A stretch of 64,000 bases of DNA from Pseudoalteromonas amylolytica (GTDB lineage: Bacteria > Pseudomonadota > Gammaproteobacteria > Enterobacterales > Alteromonadaceae): the NCBI RefSeq assembly GCF_001854605.1, contig NZ_MKJU01000030.1, positions 341,840-405,839 on the forward strand, in the 5' to 3' direction. Numbering within the stretch: the stretch's first letter is position 1; every line of letters begins with the position of its first letter. Made by a program: the position numbers and the translations under genes. Shown here piece by piece: positions 8,536 through 17,208 of the stretch. The notes beneath the pieces were generated by a model. The model ran no database searches. It was not told the origin of the DNA and saw only the letters and a program-made list of their open reading frames with translations.

Positions 8536-9600
8536 ATGAACAACAAATGCAGCAAGTTGAGCATAAAAGCCCTAGGCGCTTTTATACTGTGTGTACTGAG
8601 CAGTTTTGCAGCGCACAGTAATGAATATAAAACTATCTTGGTCCACGGTTTTCAGCCAGATCAACTCCTCAACCCAGGTGGGACAAATGTGGTCAGCGAT
8701 GGTCAGTCATATTGGAAGTCGTTTTGGGGCAACAAAGCAGATGAGCGAATCGATTGGCCGTCATATGAGCGCCTAGAAGGCAAAATTGCGACACACTGGT
8801 TATGGCCAAAACTAAAACAATTTTCTCAGTCAAACCTATGTGAACCGGGATGCGTATTGCTAACGCATTCAACTGGGGACTTAGTTGCACGTTACATTAT
8901 AGACAATCAGGCGAATTGGCTTGAAAATGCAGGTTTACAGCCACTGAATATCGTTGCGACTTTTGATATTGCAGGCGCAGGTGGGGGCAGTGAGTTGGCC
9001 GATACGGCGGTGAGTGCCTTAATGGGTGGTCACTTCTGGGATCCGCTGGTTGAGCACGCGATAAAGCTATGGCTGGGTAGCACAACGGTAGAAGCGTTAG
9101 GCATTTTGCATGATTTGAAAGTTAATAATGCGCGTAAAATAGCGCCGCAACCTTCGAGCCGTGCGCCACGTTTGCGATTTGTGGCAAACTCAAGTGACTT
9201 TTTGGGTGTGACCAGTCCGTTTCTAAAAGGCAGTGATGATGGTGTGGTAGCTTCTCATTCAGCATGTGGGGCGAGTAAAGCTGCAAAATTTGGTAGCTGC
9301 TCACAACAAGTTGCGATGGACGGTCAGTTGAGCGCACAAGATGACGCGGTCAGTGGCTTTATGCCATATCACTATCCGTTGATCATGGCGGATGGATACA
9401 CTCATGGCACAATTCGTGAGGCGGGACACCATGGTAAAGTGACTATTGCACAAAACAACATTGACGTTGCTGGTAACAATGTGGGCTTTCAAACTTTTGA
9501 TAAAAGTACTGGATTTTGGATCTTTAAAAAGCATTATCGCTACGTGAAAGACTCTGAAACGCTTGGCGTATCACAACTCATTAATAACGTACTTCCTTAG
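8536..9600 (+). CDS. Secreted lipase-like alpha/beta hydrolase
   Basis: A 354-residue exported protein. Residues 1-28 are a signal peptide. An early Val-His-Gly-Phe (residues 37-40) matches the oxyanion-region His-Gly of lipases. Thr-His-Ser-Thr-Gly (110-114) matches the nucleophile elbow, with Ser112 as the likely nucleophile; the usual first Gly of Gly-X-Ser-X-Gly is replaced by Thr. A downstream Asp-Asp-Gly-Val-Val (about 235-240) and several His residues could complete the triad. Two Cys pairs may form disulfides. The ATG is preceded by CAGGAG. It is monocistronic and followed by a strong terminator. The substrate, lipid or ester, is not determined. Confidence 0.75.
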   Translation: MNNKCSKLSIKALGAFILCVLSSFAAHSNEYKTILVHGFQPDQLLNPGGTNVVSDGQSYWKSFWGNKADERIDWPSYERLEGKIATHWLWPKLKQFSQSNLCEPGCVLLTHSTGDLVARYIIDNQANWLENAGLQPLNIVATFDIAGAGGGSELADTAVSALMGGHFWDPLVEHAIKLWLGSTTVEALGILHDLKVNNARKIAPQPSSRAPRLRFVANSSDFLGVTSPFLKGSDDGVVASHSACGASKAAKFGSCSQQVAMDGQLSAQDDAVSGFMPYHYPLIMADGYTHGTIREAGHHGKVTIAQNNIDVAGNNVGFQTFDKSTGFWIFKKHYRYVKDSETLGVSQLINNVLP

Positions 9601-9612
9601 CATCCCCCGACC

Positions 9613-9649
9613 ATAGAAACGACAGGCGTTAAAGGCTTGTCGTTTCTAT
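9613..9649 (+). terminator. Intrinsic terminator after the lipase-like gene
   Basis: An 11-bp perfect stem (TAGAAACGACA and its complement) plus two further GC pairs encloses a short AAA-containing loop. The T run is weak, but stem strength and placement between convergent genes support termination. Confidence 0.65.
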
Positions 9650-9692
9650 TCAATAAAGTAATCTGTAATTTATGGATAGCGCTAATAAAGTG

Positions 9693-10598
9693 CTACCTGT
9701 CTCGCACTAGTAAGCTTGTGAAAGCATCGTTTATATCGCTAAACCTAAAGTGATAACCTGATTTTAGGACTCGCTTAGGTATTACAGCCTGCCCATATAT
9801 GAGCAAATCAGCCATTTCACCAAACATCAGACGCAGTGCTTTTTCGGGCATTTTGAATACAGTTGGCCTATGTAAAACCTGTCCAAGTGCTTTGGTAAAG
9901 TCCAAATTGCTAACTGGTGAGGGGGCGGTAACATTAAATATACCGCTAAGCTCTTGATGTTTTAGTAAATATAAAATGATATGGACCATATCATCAATGT
10001 GGATCCAAGACATCATTTGCTCACCGCTAGCAAGTGGTCCGCCTAAACCAAACTTGAACGCAGGCAGCATTTTCTTTAATGCGCCACCGTGTTGGCTGAG
10101 CACAATGCCAGTGCGCAAAATGCATACTCTGGTTTGCTCACTTTGAGCACGTAAAGCGACGTCTTCCCACTGTTTACAAAGCTGATGACTAAATTCTTGG
10201 TACGGACGATGACAAGTTTCATCAATGACAACGTCATTTGGCTGTCGCCCATAAAATCCAACGGCACTGCCGGAGATTAAGGTGTGTGGAGGGGTTTGTG
10301 CAGCCGCTATTTTAGTAACCAGTTGCTCAGTGATATCTAATCTACTTTCACAAATAGCACGTTTTTGTTTTGCGCTCCAGCGTTTGTCAGCGATGGGCTC
10401 GCCCGCTAAATTAATCACGGCATCAAGGTTGTTAAAATCGACATGCCCTAACGTATCCACACAGGTTACACGACTTCTAAATTGCTGTTGAGCTTTGACT
10501 ATATTTCGGGTTAATACGCTGACTTGATGTTTGTTGTACAAAAAGCGACATAGTTGGTCACCGATTAAACCCGTTGCGCCAGTTACCAATATATTCAT
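9693..10598 (-). CDS. TIGR01777-type NAD(P)-dependent epimerase/dehydratase (YfcH-like)
   Basis: A 301-residue extended short-chain dehydrogenase. The dinucleotide-binding Gly-Ala-Thr-Gly-Leu-Ile-Gly lies at residues 7-13. Asn-Leu-Ala-Gly-Glu-Pro-Ile in the middle and Ser-Trp-Ile-His-Ile-Asp-Asp (about residue 213) are hallmarks of the TIGR01777/YfcH subfamily, whose substrate is unknown. The length matches. No signal peptide, so cytoplasmic. It stands alone on the minus strand; 130 bp of upstream sequence separates it from the divergent AI-2E family gene. Confidence 0.88.
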   Translation of the reverse strand: MNILVTGATGLIGDQLCRFLYNKHQVSVLTRNIVKAQQQFRSRVTCVDTLGHVDFNNLDAVINLAGEPIADKRWSAKQKRAICESRLDITEQLVTKIAAAQTPPHTLISGSAVGFYGRQPNDVVIDETCHRPYQEFSHQLCKQWEDVALRAQSEQTRVCILRTGIVLSQHGGALKKMLPAFKFGLGGPLASGEQMMSWIHIDDMVHIILYLLKHQELSGIFNVTAPSPVSNLDFTKALGQVLHRPTVFKMPEKALRLMFGEMADLLIYGQAVIPKRVLKSGYHFRFSDINDAFTSLLVRDR

Positions 10599-10728
10599 AA
10601 CACGGTGCTCTAAACCTATTCATATATCATTAGTGTAGGTAATTTACGGAAAATATTGAATAAAGATCAAAACGTTTTATTTTCAGCTAGATTCAATTAC
10701 ACTTTGAAAAAAATAATAAGGAATTCAA

Positions 10729-11748
10729 GTGTCTTCATTGTCTGGAATAAATAAGAGCCTCGTCGTACTTGCATCATTGGTAATAGTGCTAGCAGGCATA
10801 AAGTTAGCCAGTGATATTGTTGTTCCTTTTATACTCGCGGCCTTTATCGCCATTATTTGCAATCCACTGTTGAAGTTTTTTGCTCGCTTTAATATCCCAA
10901 AAGGGATAGCAATTATTTTAGTCATCGCACTTATTCTGGCGATTGGCACCAGCATAGCGGGTTTGGTCGGACAATCTGTAAACGATTTTTCTCAGCAGTT
11001 GCCAAACTACCGTGAGCAATTGCAAAGCAAATTTATCTGGCTGGTCGACGCGGCAGCACAACATAATATTTTGATAGATAAACAACAAATTATCGCTTTG
11101 TTTGACCCAGGTAAGATGATCGATATGGCTTCATCTATGCTGACGGGGTTAGGTGGGGTGATGGCAAATGTATTCTTGATTATTTTGACCGTGGTGTTCA
11201 TGTTGTTTGAAGCACCAACCATTGCGAATAAGGTTCATTTGGCCCTAGACGATCCTGAAATGAAGCTAAAGCAAATAGACCGTTTCTTGGAGTCAATTAA
11301 CTCTTATCTTGCGATAAAAACACTCGTATCTTTGGCGACAGGCTTGTGTGCGTCGCTGATGTTGTGGCTACTGAATATAGACTATTTTATTCTTTGGGGA
11401 GTCGTTGCTTTTTTTCTCAACTATATCCCCAACATTGGTTCTATTATCGCCGCGATACCAGCTGTTTTGTTGGCCCTGGTCACGCAGGGGCCGATTATAG
11501 CTGGCCTAGTAGCTGCAGGGTATGTCACGATTAATACAGTGATGGGTAATATTGTAGAGCCCAAATACATGGGACGTGGGTTAGGGTTGTCAGCATTGGT
11601 GGTATTTTTATCATTGATTTTCTGGGGGTGGTTGTTAGGGACCGTTGGCATGCTGCTTTCAGTGCCACTGACTATGGTGGTCAAAATCGCACTAGAAAAT
11701 AGCGAAGATGGTCACTGGTTATCTACATTACTAGGTAGCGCAGAGTAG
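10729..11748 (+). CDS. AI-2E family (PerM/YdiK-like) membrane transporter
   Basis: A 339-residue polytopic membrane protein with about seven to eight hydrophobic segments: two near the N-terminus, then a soluble helical stretch (about 90-130), then the rest. Conserved patterns include Asn-Tyr-Ile-Pro-Asn-Ile-Gly-Ser and the C-terminal Val-Glu-Pro-Lys-Tyr-Met-Gly-Arg-Gly-Leu-Gly-Leu-Ser, both typical of the AI-2E transporter (UPF0118/PerM) family. Substrates are largely undefined; some members are Na+/H+ antiporters. The start is a GTG at 10729 preceded by AAGGAA. Confidence 0.88.
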   Translation: MSSLSGINKSLVVLASLVIVLAGIKLASDIVVPFILAAFIAIICNPLLKFFARFNIPKGIAIILVIALILAIGTSIAGLVGQSVNDFSQQLPNYREQLQSKFIWLVDAAAQHNILIDKQQIIALFDPGKMIDMASSMLTGLGGVMANVFLIILTVVFMLFEAPTIANKVHLALDDPEMKLKQIDRFLESINSYLAIKTLVSLATGLCASLMLWLLNIDYFILWGVVAFFLNYIPNIGSIIAAIPAVLLALVTQGPIIAGLVAAGYVTINTVMGNIVEPKYMGRGLGLSALVVFLSLIFWGWLLGTVGMLLSVPLTMVVKIALENSEDGHWLSTLLGSAE

Positions 11749-11756
11749 TGAATACG

Positions 11757-12167
11757 TTAGTAGGGTATCTGTAAATCTTCAATGTGCCGACGTAGCATTC
11801 GTACGGTACATTTTTTATGTACGATTGATGCCTTGATAGAGTTGGGCAAAGTATGTAAATAACGCCACTTACAGGTGTCCTCCATATATTGCTCCTGATA
11901 TACAACAGCTCGTTTGATGATGGGCATCAATTGCGTATTACCTGTCTGCGCTTGGAGGATTTCTATGTCGTGAAGTAGTTTATTGATCCAACTTTGCTGA
12001 TATCTTCGCAGCATATCAATATTGCTATCAAGGCATTGAATATAGATTTTAGAGTCAATAGGGTGGTAGCTCTCAAGCGCTGAGCAGTCGGTTAAGGAAA
12101 CATCTGTTGGGTTTGCATTGGCAATCAGTGGCGATAGAAAAAAGGCCGCCGAGCTAATTTTTTTCAT
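11757..12167 (-). CDS. Small secreted protein, LprI/DUF1311-like
   Basis: A 136-residue protein. Residues 1-18 form a signal peptide ending in Ala-Asn-Ala. The mature part has four Cys and a Tyr/Gln/Trp pattern around Asp-Thr-Cys-Lys-Trp-Arg-Tyr and a later Lys-Cys-Thr. That spacing resembles DUF1311 (lysozyme-inhibitor LprI-like) proteins. The match is by pattern only. The start is the ATG at 12167, inside the last codons of the sensor kinase gene (14-bp overlap), so it is translated as the last gene of the two-component operon. Its place suggests a role in the envelope-stress response sensed by that kinase. Confidence 0.55.
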   Translation of the reverse strand: MKKISSAAFFLSPLIANANPTDVSLTDCSALESYHPIDSKIYIQCLDSNIDMLRRYQQSWINKLLHDIEILQAQTGNTQLMPIIKRAVVYQEQYMEDTCKWRYLHTLPNSIKASIVHKKCTVRMLRRHIEDLQIPY

Positions 12168-13494
12168 AATTGAATTCAATTAAAAACCTCGCACCTGAAA
12201 ACTTAGAGCTTCCTATCTCCATTGTACCATGGTAAGAATTAACTAAGTCAGACACAATTGCCATCCCAACTCCGTGGCCAGCTTCATAAGTATCTAAACG
12301 GCTACCCCTTTTGAGTAACTCAGAGCGTTGGTGCTCCGGTATACCAGGGCCATCATCTTCTATTTCGAGCGCGAGGGTTTGGCTTTTATCAAAACGCACA
12401 CAAATCTCTACACGTGTCTTACATGCTTTACATGCGTTGTCGATAATGTTGCCCAAAATCTCCATTAAATCTGTTTTATCACCCAAAAAGGCGATCTTTT
12501 CTGTGCACTGCGAATTAAAAGTGATGTCTTTATCATGATAGACCTTTTTCATCGCATTTAAAATTGAGTCGAGTACTGGTTTAATCAGTGTTTGCTTTTT
12601 CCAAGTGTCAGATGCACCGGTAGCAGCGCGTTTAAGCTGATGTTCTATCATGGCATTAATGCGGTCCAATTGCTCCTGAGCATCCTCATCATCAGCGAGT
12701 TTACTGGACTTTAATACTGCAAGCGGGGTTTTGAGAGCGTGCGCTAAATCACTTAAAGAAGCCCTATAACGTTCTTTCTGGCGACGTTGGGAGTCCAGAA
12801 GCAGATTTAAATCAGACTTGATGATTAATAGCTCTTTTGGATAGATACCTGTGATTTTTTCAATTTTACCAGCCTCAATCTCTTTAATTTCTTTGTCTAA
12901 TCTTTGTAGTGGTCTTGCATTCCAGATAAAACCTATCGCCATCAAAGCCGCGATTATCACGCCCATAACCAGCATCCAGTTGATGAGGGTATTTCTAAAC
13001 CCTGACATTAACTCAACCAGCGCTTTATTATCCCTTAGCAAAATGAATCGGGCGTGTTGAGAGTAATCTGCGTTTCCTAAAATCACGGTGAGACTGAGTT
13101 GCCAGTACTTTTGGTCACCATATTCAACAAGTTTAAATTCAGCGGCGCCAGCCTCAGAGTCATCAAATATTGGCGAGATAGAAAGATTCACGGCAGACTC
13201 GGAGTACCACACTAGGCTTTGCCCTTGATAAATGAGTGCAAAGGTATCTGAATTTATTCTGTTCAACTCTGGGGCAAGAATGGTGCGTGGCATTTCAATA
13301 CCATCTTCTAGAAATTCTACTTCAGAGATCAAAGAGTACAGGTGTGCTTCGAGTGTTTTTTCTGTCGCGTCGACTAAGGATGCATGATATGCACGACCAA
13401 TTGAGAAAAACAGAGCGGGTAGTGCTATTACAAGCACAAAGACAAGGATAAATCCTTGTCTTATTTTTAGGGAGATTTGTGCTGGTTTTACCAC
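12154..13494 (-). CDS. PhoQ-like sensor histidine kinase
   Basis: A 446-residue inner-membrane kinase: TM1 at about 14-33, a periplasmic sensor of about 135 residues, TM2 at about 171-191, a HAMP-like linker, then a DHp domain with His252 in Asp-Leu-Ala-His-Ala-Leu-Lys-Thr-Pro-Leu. The catalytic domain has an N-box (Asn-Ile-Ile-Asp-Asn-Ala) and G-boxes (Asp-Asp-Gly-Pro-Gly-Ile; Gly-His-Gly-Val-Gly-Met). The architecture matches PhoQ. The periplasmic sensor has a run of acidic residues around Asp-Asp-Ser-Glu, consistent with but not proof of cation sensing. The start overlaps the response regulator stop by 7 bp. Confidence 0.88.
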   Translation of the reverse strand: MVKPAQISLKIRQGFILVFVLVIALPALFFSIGRAYHASLVDATEKTLEAHLYSLISEVEFLEDGIEMPRTILAPELNRINSDTFALIYQGQSLVWYSESAVNLSISPIFDDSEAGAAEFKLVEYGDQKYWQLSLTVILGNADYSQHARFILLRDNKALVELMSGFRNTLINWMLVMGVIIAALMAIGFIWNARPLQRLDKEIKEIEAGKIEKITGIYPKELLIIKSDLNLLLDSQRRQKERYRASLSDLAHALKTPLAVLKSSKLADDEDAQEQLDRINAMIEHQLKRAATGASDTWKKQTLIKPVLDSILNAMKKVYHDKDITFNSQCTEKIAFLGDKTDLMEILGNIIDNACKACKTRVEICVRFDKSQTLALEIEDDGPGIPEHQRSELLKRGSRLDTYEAGHGVGMAIVSDLVNSYHGTMEIGSSKFSGARFLIEFNYEKN

Positions 13495-14162
13495 TGAGTT
13501 TTGAACCTGTATCCTCTACCACGTAAAGTTTCGACCGGGTTTAAAACACCATCTGGGTCAAGTTTCTTGCGCAGTCGCAATACAAATACTTCAATCACGT
13601 TCGAGTCCAAGTCAAAGTCTTGATCGTAGATGTGCTCGGTTAACTCAGATTTAGATATCACTTTCTGAGGGTTAACCATCATATATTCAAGAACCTTGTA
13701 TTCGTAAGCGGTCAACGATAGCTCTTGATCGTTTACCCATACTTGCTGTGAGCGAGTATGAATTTTAATCGGTCCAATGCAGATCTCAGGGTTTGCCTGT
13801 CCAGCACTTCTGCGTATCAGTGCGTTACAGCGTGCAATCAGTTCTTCAACGTGAAACGGCTTGGTTAAATAATCATCTGCACCTGCATCCAAGCCTTCTA
13901 CTTTATCTTGCCAGCGGTCACGTGCGGTTAAAATTAAAATCGGGATTTTAATACCAGCAGCTCTGGCACGTCTGATGATTTCAATACCATCAATTTTAGG
14001 TAAGCCTAAATCGATCACAGCCATGTCTAACGGGTATTCAGTTAAATGAAATAACCCGGATTCACCATCGTGGCATAAATCGATACTATATTTTTCTTTT
14101 TCAAGAGCCGAACGCAGATTTTCAGCCAACTGTACATCATCTTCGATTACTAAAATTCGCAT
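13488..14162 (-). CDS. PhoP-like OmpR-family response regulator
   Basis: A 224-residue protein. Residues 1-115 are the receiver domain with the acidic pair Glu7-Asp8-Asp9, phosphoacceptor Asp51 in Val-Ile-Asp-Leu-Gly-Leu-Pro and a conserved Thr-Lys-Pro-Phe. Residues 125-224 form an OmpR-type winged helix ending in Arg-Gly-Arg-Gly-Tyr-Arg-Phe. Together with the following kinase it forms a two-component system. It starts 2 bp after the PepSY gene stop, so the three genes are probably one transcript. Orthology to PhoP rather than QseB or PmrA is a guess. Confidence 0.88.
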   Translation of the reverse strand: MRILVIEDDVQLAENLRSALEKEKYSIDLCHDGESGLFHLTEYPLDMAVIDLGLPKIDGIEIIRRARAAGIKIPILILTARDRWQDKVEGLDAGADDYLTKPFHVEELIARCNALIRRSAGQANPEICIGPIKIHTRSQQVWVNDQELSLTAYEYKVLEYMMVNPQKVISKSELTEHIYDQDFDLDSNVIEVFVLRLRKKLDPDGVLNPVETLRGRGYRFKTQW

Positions 14163-14164
14163 TT

Positions 14165-14410
14165 CTAATCCTTCTTGACTGTCCCATTCTTTTTATCGAC
14201 GCGGATATCTACAACACGGCCATCATCTCGTAAGATTCTGACTATATAATCGTCACTTTGTTCAGTAATCTTTAATGTTCTACCCTGACATTCAGCCAAA
14301 GCAAGCTCAACGGCTTGCTTTTTACTGATTGGTTCACCCTTGGGTGTTTGACCAAGCACTTGCGTGCATGTAAGGCAGGTAAAAAGCAGGAAACAAACTG
14401 ACAATCGCAT
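14165..14410 (-). CDS. Small exported PepSY-domain protein
   Basis: An 81-residue protein with a signal peptide (residues 1-20) from the ATG at 14410. The mature domain has Ser-Lys-Lys-Gln-Ala-Val-Glu-Leu-Ala-Leu and ends in Val-Asp-Lys-Lys-Asn-Gly-Thr-Val, the shape of a single PepSY domain. Small PepSY proteins often head two-component operons and act in the periplasm, perhaps as inhibitors or sensors. It lies 2 bp before the response regulator start. An upstream in-frame start at 14446 is possible but would spoil the signal peptide. Confidence 0.75.
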   Translation of the reverse strand: MRLSVCFLLFTCLTCTQVLGQTPKGEPISKKQAVELALAECQGRTLKITEQSDDYIVRILRDDGRVVDIRVDKKNGTVKKD

Positions 14411-14487
14411 TCTACTAAGCTCCACGGGGCTTGGGTTGCTTAACACTTAACGTCACTCTACGACGAGCGTAATTAACCAAAACTGAA

Positions 14488-14787
14488 CTAAGGCAATACT
14501 TTTTTGTACGGTTTTACAACACTATGCTCATAGACGCCCGCAGCAATATATGGATCGGCGCTTGCCCAAGCTTGAGCATCTGCTAAAGAATCAAATTGTG
14601 CAATTACCAACGAGCCCGTAAAACCTGCCTGGCCTGGGTCCTCGTTATCAATCGCAGGCAATGGCCCAGCTGCAAACAATCGGTTTTGCTCTTTGAGATC
14701 AGTTAAGCGAGCAAGGTGTTCTGGCCGAGTAGCGAGACGTTTTTCCAACGAGTTTTCAACGTCGGTAGAATAAATCATATACAGCAT
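14488..14787 (-). CDS. yciI: YciI family protein
   Basis: A 99-residue YciI-like protein. The family fold is a dimeric ferredoxin-like barrel; this member starts with Met-Leu-Tyr-Met-Ile-Tyr-Ser-Thr-Asp and has Arg-Pro-Glu-His-Leu-Ala-Arg-Leu, Ala-Gly-Pro-Leu-Pro-Ala and a late Ala-Asp-Pro-Tyr, all typical. The His in the first motif is the conserved putative active-site residue. Biochemical role is unclear. In many gammaproteobacteria yciI lies near yciB and trp, which is also the case here. Confidence 0.9.
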   Translation of the reverse strand: MLYMIYSTDVENSLEKRLATRPEHLARLTDLKEQNRLFAAGPLPAIDNEDPGQAGFTGSLVIAQFDSLADAQAWASADPYIAAGVYEHSVVKPYKKVLP

Positions 14788-14960
14788 AGGAGCGAATCAA
14801 AGGTAAATTAAATAAACACTTATATTAGTCTGCTTTGCGTTGTCTTGTAAATGGCTTAGGGAATTTGTCTACCCCTTTATCCTTTTACACTTGAAAACCG
14901 CACGTCAAGGCTGGTAGAGTCGCTCGGATATTCCGAAAAAATAATAATAAGGTTTTCCGC

Positions 14961-16385
14961 ATGAGTGCAAATCGTGAGCATTTTAGCTCTCGACTGGGTT
15001 TTATCTTAGCGGCCGCAGGATCTGCGGTTGGTATTGGTAACCTAGTTGGTTTTCCTGTGTCAGCGACAAAAAATGGCGGTGGCGCCTTTCTATTGGTTTA
15101 TGCGTTGTTTGTTGCTTTTATTTGTTTACCCGTAATGATGGCTGAAATGGCCATGGGCCGTAAGGCACAAAAAGACCCATACGGAGCATACAAAGCACTT
15201 TCTGGTGGTGACAAGCGCTGGTCTATTGCCGGAGGGTTGTCTGTTTTGACGCCATTTATGATAGCCGTGTTCTACATGGTGATCACGGTGTGGATTTTTG
15301 GATATTTGGCACAAACGGCGCTGGGCAACTTAGATGCATTAGCGAATCCCAGCCATTTTGGGCAGTTTATTAATCAAACGAGTGTGTTCTGGTACATGTT
15401 GTTAGTGGGGGTTATTGTTAACTTGATCCTCGTAGGCGGTGTGAAACAGGGGATTGAAAAAGCGGCTAAGTTTTTAATGCCAACCTTGTTTGTACTTTTG
15501 ATTGGTCTGGTTGCGTATGTTCTGACTCTTGATAACGCTATGGCAGGTGTGCGCTATTACATTGTGCCTGACTTTTCTAAAATGAATGCCAGCGTGCTTA
15601 ATGGGGCGTTATCACAAGCATTCTTTTCGCTATCTTTGGGAATGGGTATTTTGATGACTTACGCGTCCTATATCTCTAAAAAGGATGACATTGTTGGTGG
15701 CGCGAAAATGGTAGCGATTACAGACTCATTGGTTGCATTTATTGCAGGCCTGATGGTGTTGCCTGCAATCTTTAGTTTTAATCCGGCTACTAATACTGAT
15801 GAGCTATCAGAGTCATCTGTTTCTATGATATTCGAATTCTTACCCAAGATTTTACTCGCGCTACAAACGGATATTGGTTACGTGGGTGCATCTATCGTTG
15901 CTTTTATTTTCTTTTTGTTAGTGTTTTTTGCAGCGATCACCTCTTTGGTATCAATTGTTGAAGTACCCACTTCCGCTTTAATGGAAGAAAAAGGTGTTAG
16001 CCGTAAAATGGCATTACTTATTCTGGCAGTATCGACAGGCTTGTTAACAGTATTGTGTACTATGTCGTTTGGCATGGTCGAAGGGTTGACCAAGTTTGTT
16101 AGCTATGGTGGTAGTGATAAGAGCATGTTTGACTTAGTCTATGATGTTTTCTACGACACGATATTGCCACTTAACGGCCTTATGGTTTGTTTGTTTGTGA
16201 TTTATCGTTGGAAGAAGGCGAATCTATCAGCAGAACTCGCACAGGGCTGTGAAAGCTATACTGGCAGTTTGGTGGAGAAGTACGTTAATTTCTCACTGTC
16301 TACTTTCATCCCAGTGGTACTGGTGGTGATCTTTGCTAACACAGTGGCTACCAAATTTTTTGCATTTAGCTTATTTGGATTTTAA
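14961..16385 (+). CDS. Sodium-dependent transporter, NSS/SNF family
   Basis: A 474-residue inner-membrane transporter with about 11-12 hydrophobic segments. TM1 contains Ala-Ala-Ala-Gly-Ser-Ala-Val-Gly-Ile-Gly-Asn and is followed by Asn-Gly-Gly-Gly-Ala-Phe, the unwound TM1 signature of bacterial LeuT-like neurotransmitter:sodium symporters. Members import amino acids or related amines with sodium. The substrate is not resolved. The ATG follows ATAAGG by 9 bp, and a strong terminator follows the stop. Confidence 0.92.
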   Translation: MSANREHFSSRLGFILAAAGSAVGIGNLVGFPVSATKNGGGAFLLVYALFVAFICLPVMMAEMAMGRKAQKDPYGAYKALSGGDKRWSIAGGLSVLTPFMIAVFYMVITVWIFGYLAQTALGNLDALANPSHFGQFINQTSVFWYMLLVGVIVNLILVGGVKQGIEKAAKFLMPTLFVLLIGLVAYVLTLDNAMAGVRYYIVPDFSKMNASVLNGALSQAFFSLSLGMGILMTYASYISKKDDIVGGAKMVAITDSLVAFIAGLMVLPAIFSFNPATNTDELSESSVSMIFEFLPKILLALQTDIGYVGASIVAFIFFLLVFFAAITSLVSIVEVPTSALMEEKGVSRKMALLILAVSTGLLTVLCTMSFGMVEGLTKFVSYGGSDKSMFDLVYDVFYDTILPLNGLMVCLFVIYRWKKANLSAELAQGCESYTGSLVEKYVNFSLSTFIPVVLVVIFANTVATKFFAFSLFGF

Positions 16386-16402
16386 ACGCTATCACCTTAG
16401 TT

Positions 16403-16428
16403 AAGCCGGGCTAAGTCCCGGCTTTTTA
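16403..16428. terminator. Intrinsic terminator after the NSS transporter gene
   Basis: AAGCCGGG and CCCGGCTT form a GC-rich stem with a short loop, followed by TTTTT on the plus strand. It lies between convergent genes. Confidence 0.88.
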
Positions 16429-16466
16429 TGTCAGATTCCTATTGCCATAAAGACTGTTGCCACGCC

Positions 16467-17114
16467 CTAGAAGGTTACGCCAGAGTCTAAGTATTGCCCC
16501 AGTCCAAGTGTAAATATCCATAACCCCCATAAACTGTGCTCTAGCACACAAACCATCAGTGAACGGCTGTGAGCATAGGTGTATGAAAACAACAGGCCGC
16601 CCACGAATGACAAGGCGATAGCAACCCAGTTGTCGTAGACGCTATGAGCGAGTGCAAACACCGTAGCACTGAGTATGATACGCGAGCTTTTTTTCGGCAA
16701 AATGCGCTTGTAGCGGTGGAAGAAGTAACTTCTAAATATCAGCTCTTGTGGCAGTACCGACAGCAGTGGGTAGGCAACCAGCAAATACAGCCACTGCGTT
16801 GTAGAGTCAAGAGGAAAGGCAAACCAATGCTCTTGATTAAACATGCCATACAGCATGGCTGAAAAAAGTGCACCACTGAGAAATGTGGTAAATAAACGCC
16901 GTTTTATCGTCGAGAACTGCCCTAAACTGGTGAGTCTAAAGCGTTTAAAATGGGGGTCATTTAAGAGTAAAAAGCTACATATTATCATCAAGATAATAAG
17001 GGCAGGGAACAGCCAGTTGGCCAAATGATCACGAAATATATATGCCAAAGTTGGTAAACAAAAAAAGATTAAAAACAGTTCACACCAGCGGTATTGACTT
17101 GCGTTCAAGGACAT
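16467..17114 (-). CDS. CPBP-family intramembrane protease-like protein
   Basis: A 215-residue membrane protein with about six hydrophobic segments. Three CPBP motifs are visible: Pro-Gln-Glu-Leu-Ile-Phe-Arg (Glu124, Arg128) corresponding to EExxxR, Phe-Ala-Leu-Ala-His (His157), and a third His (His193) in Leu-Glu-His-Ser-Leu-Trp. The first Glu of the usual Glu-Glu pair is Gln. Family members include the Rce1-type glutamate endopeptidases and non-proteolytic relatives, so activity is not certain. It is alone on the minus strand. Confidence 0.8.
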   Translation of the reverse strand: MSLNASQYRWCELFLIFFCLPTLAYIFRDHLANWLFPALIILMIICSFLLLNDPHFKRFRLTSLGQFSTIKRRLFTTFLSGALFSAMLYGMFNQEHWFAFPLDSTTQWLYLLVAYPLLSVLPQELIFRSYFFHRYKRILPKKSSRIILSATVFALAHSVYDNWVAIALSFVGGLLFSYTYAHSRSLMVCVLEHSLWGLWIFTLGLGQYLDSGVTF

Positions 17115-17208
17115 TCTCGCTTTGCTTCGTTTTACAAAAACTATAGCAGCAAAAATGTCCTCAAAAGTGACATTCTTTAGAATATATGGCAGTTTTCTGT
17201 CGTTAGGG

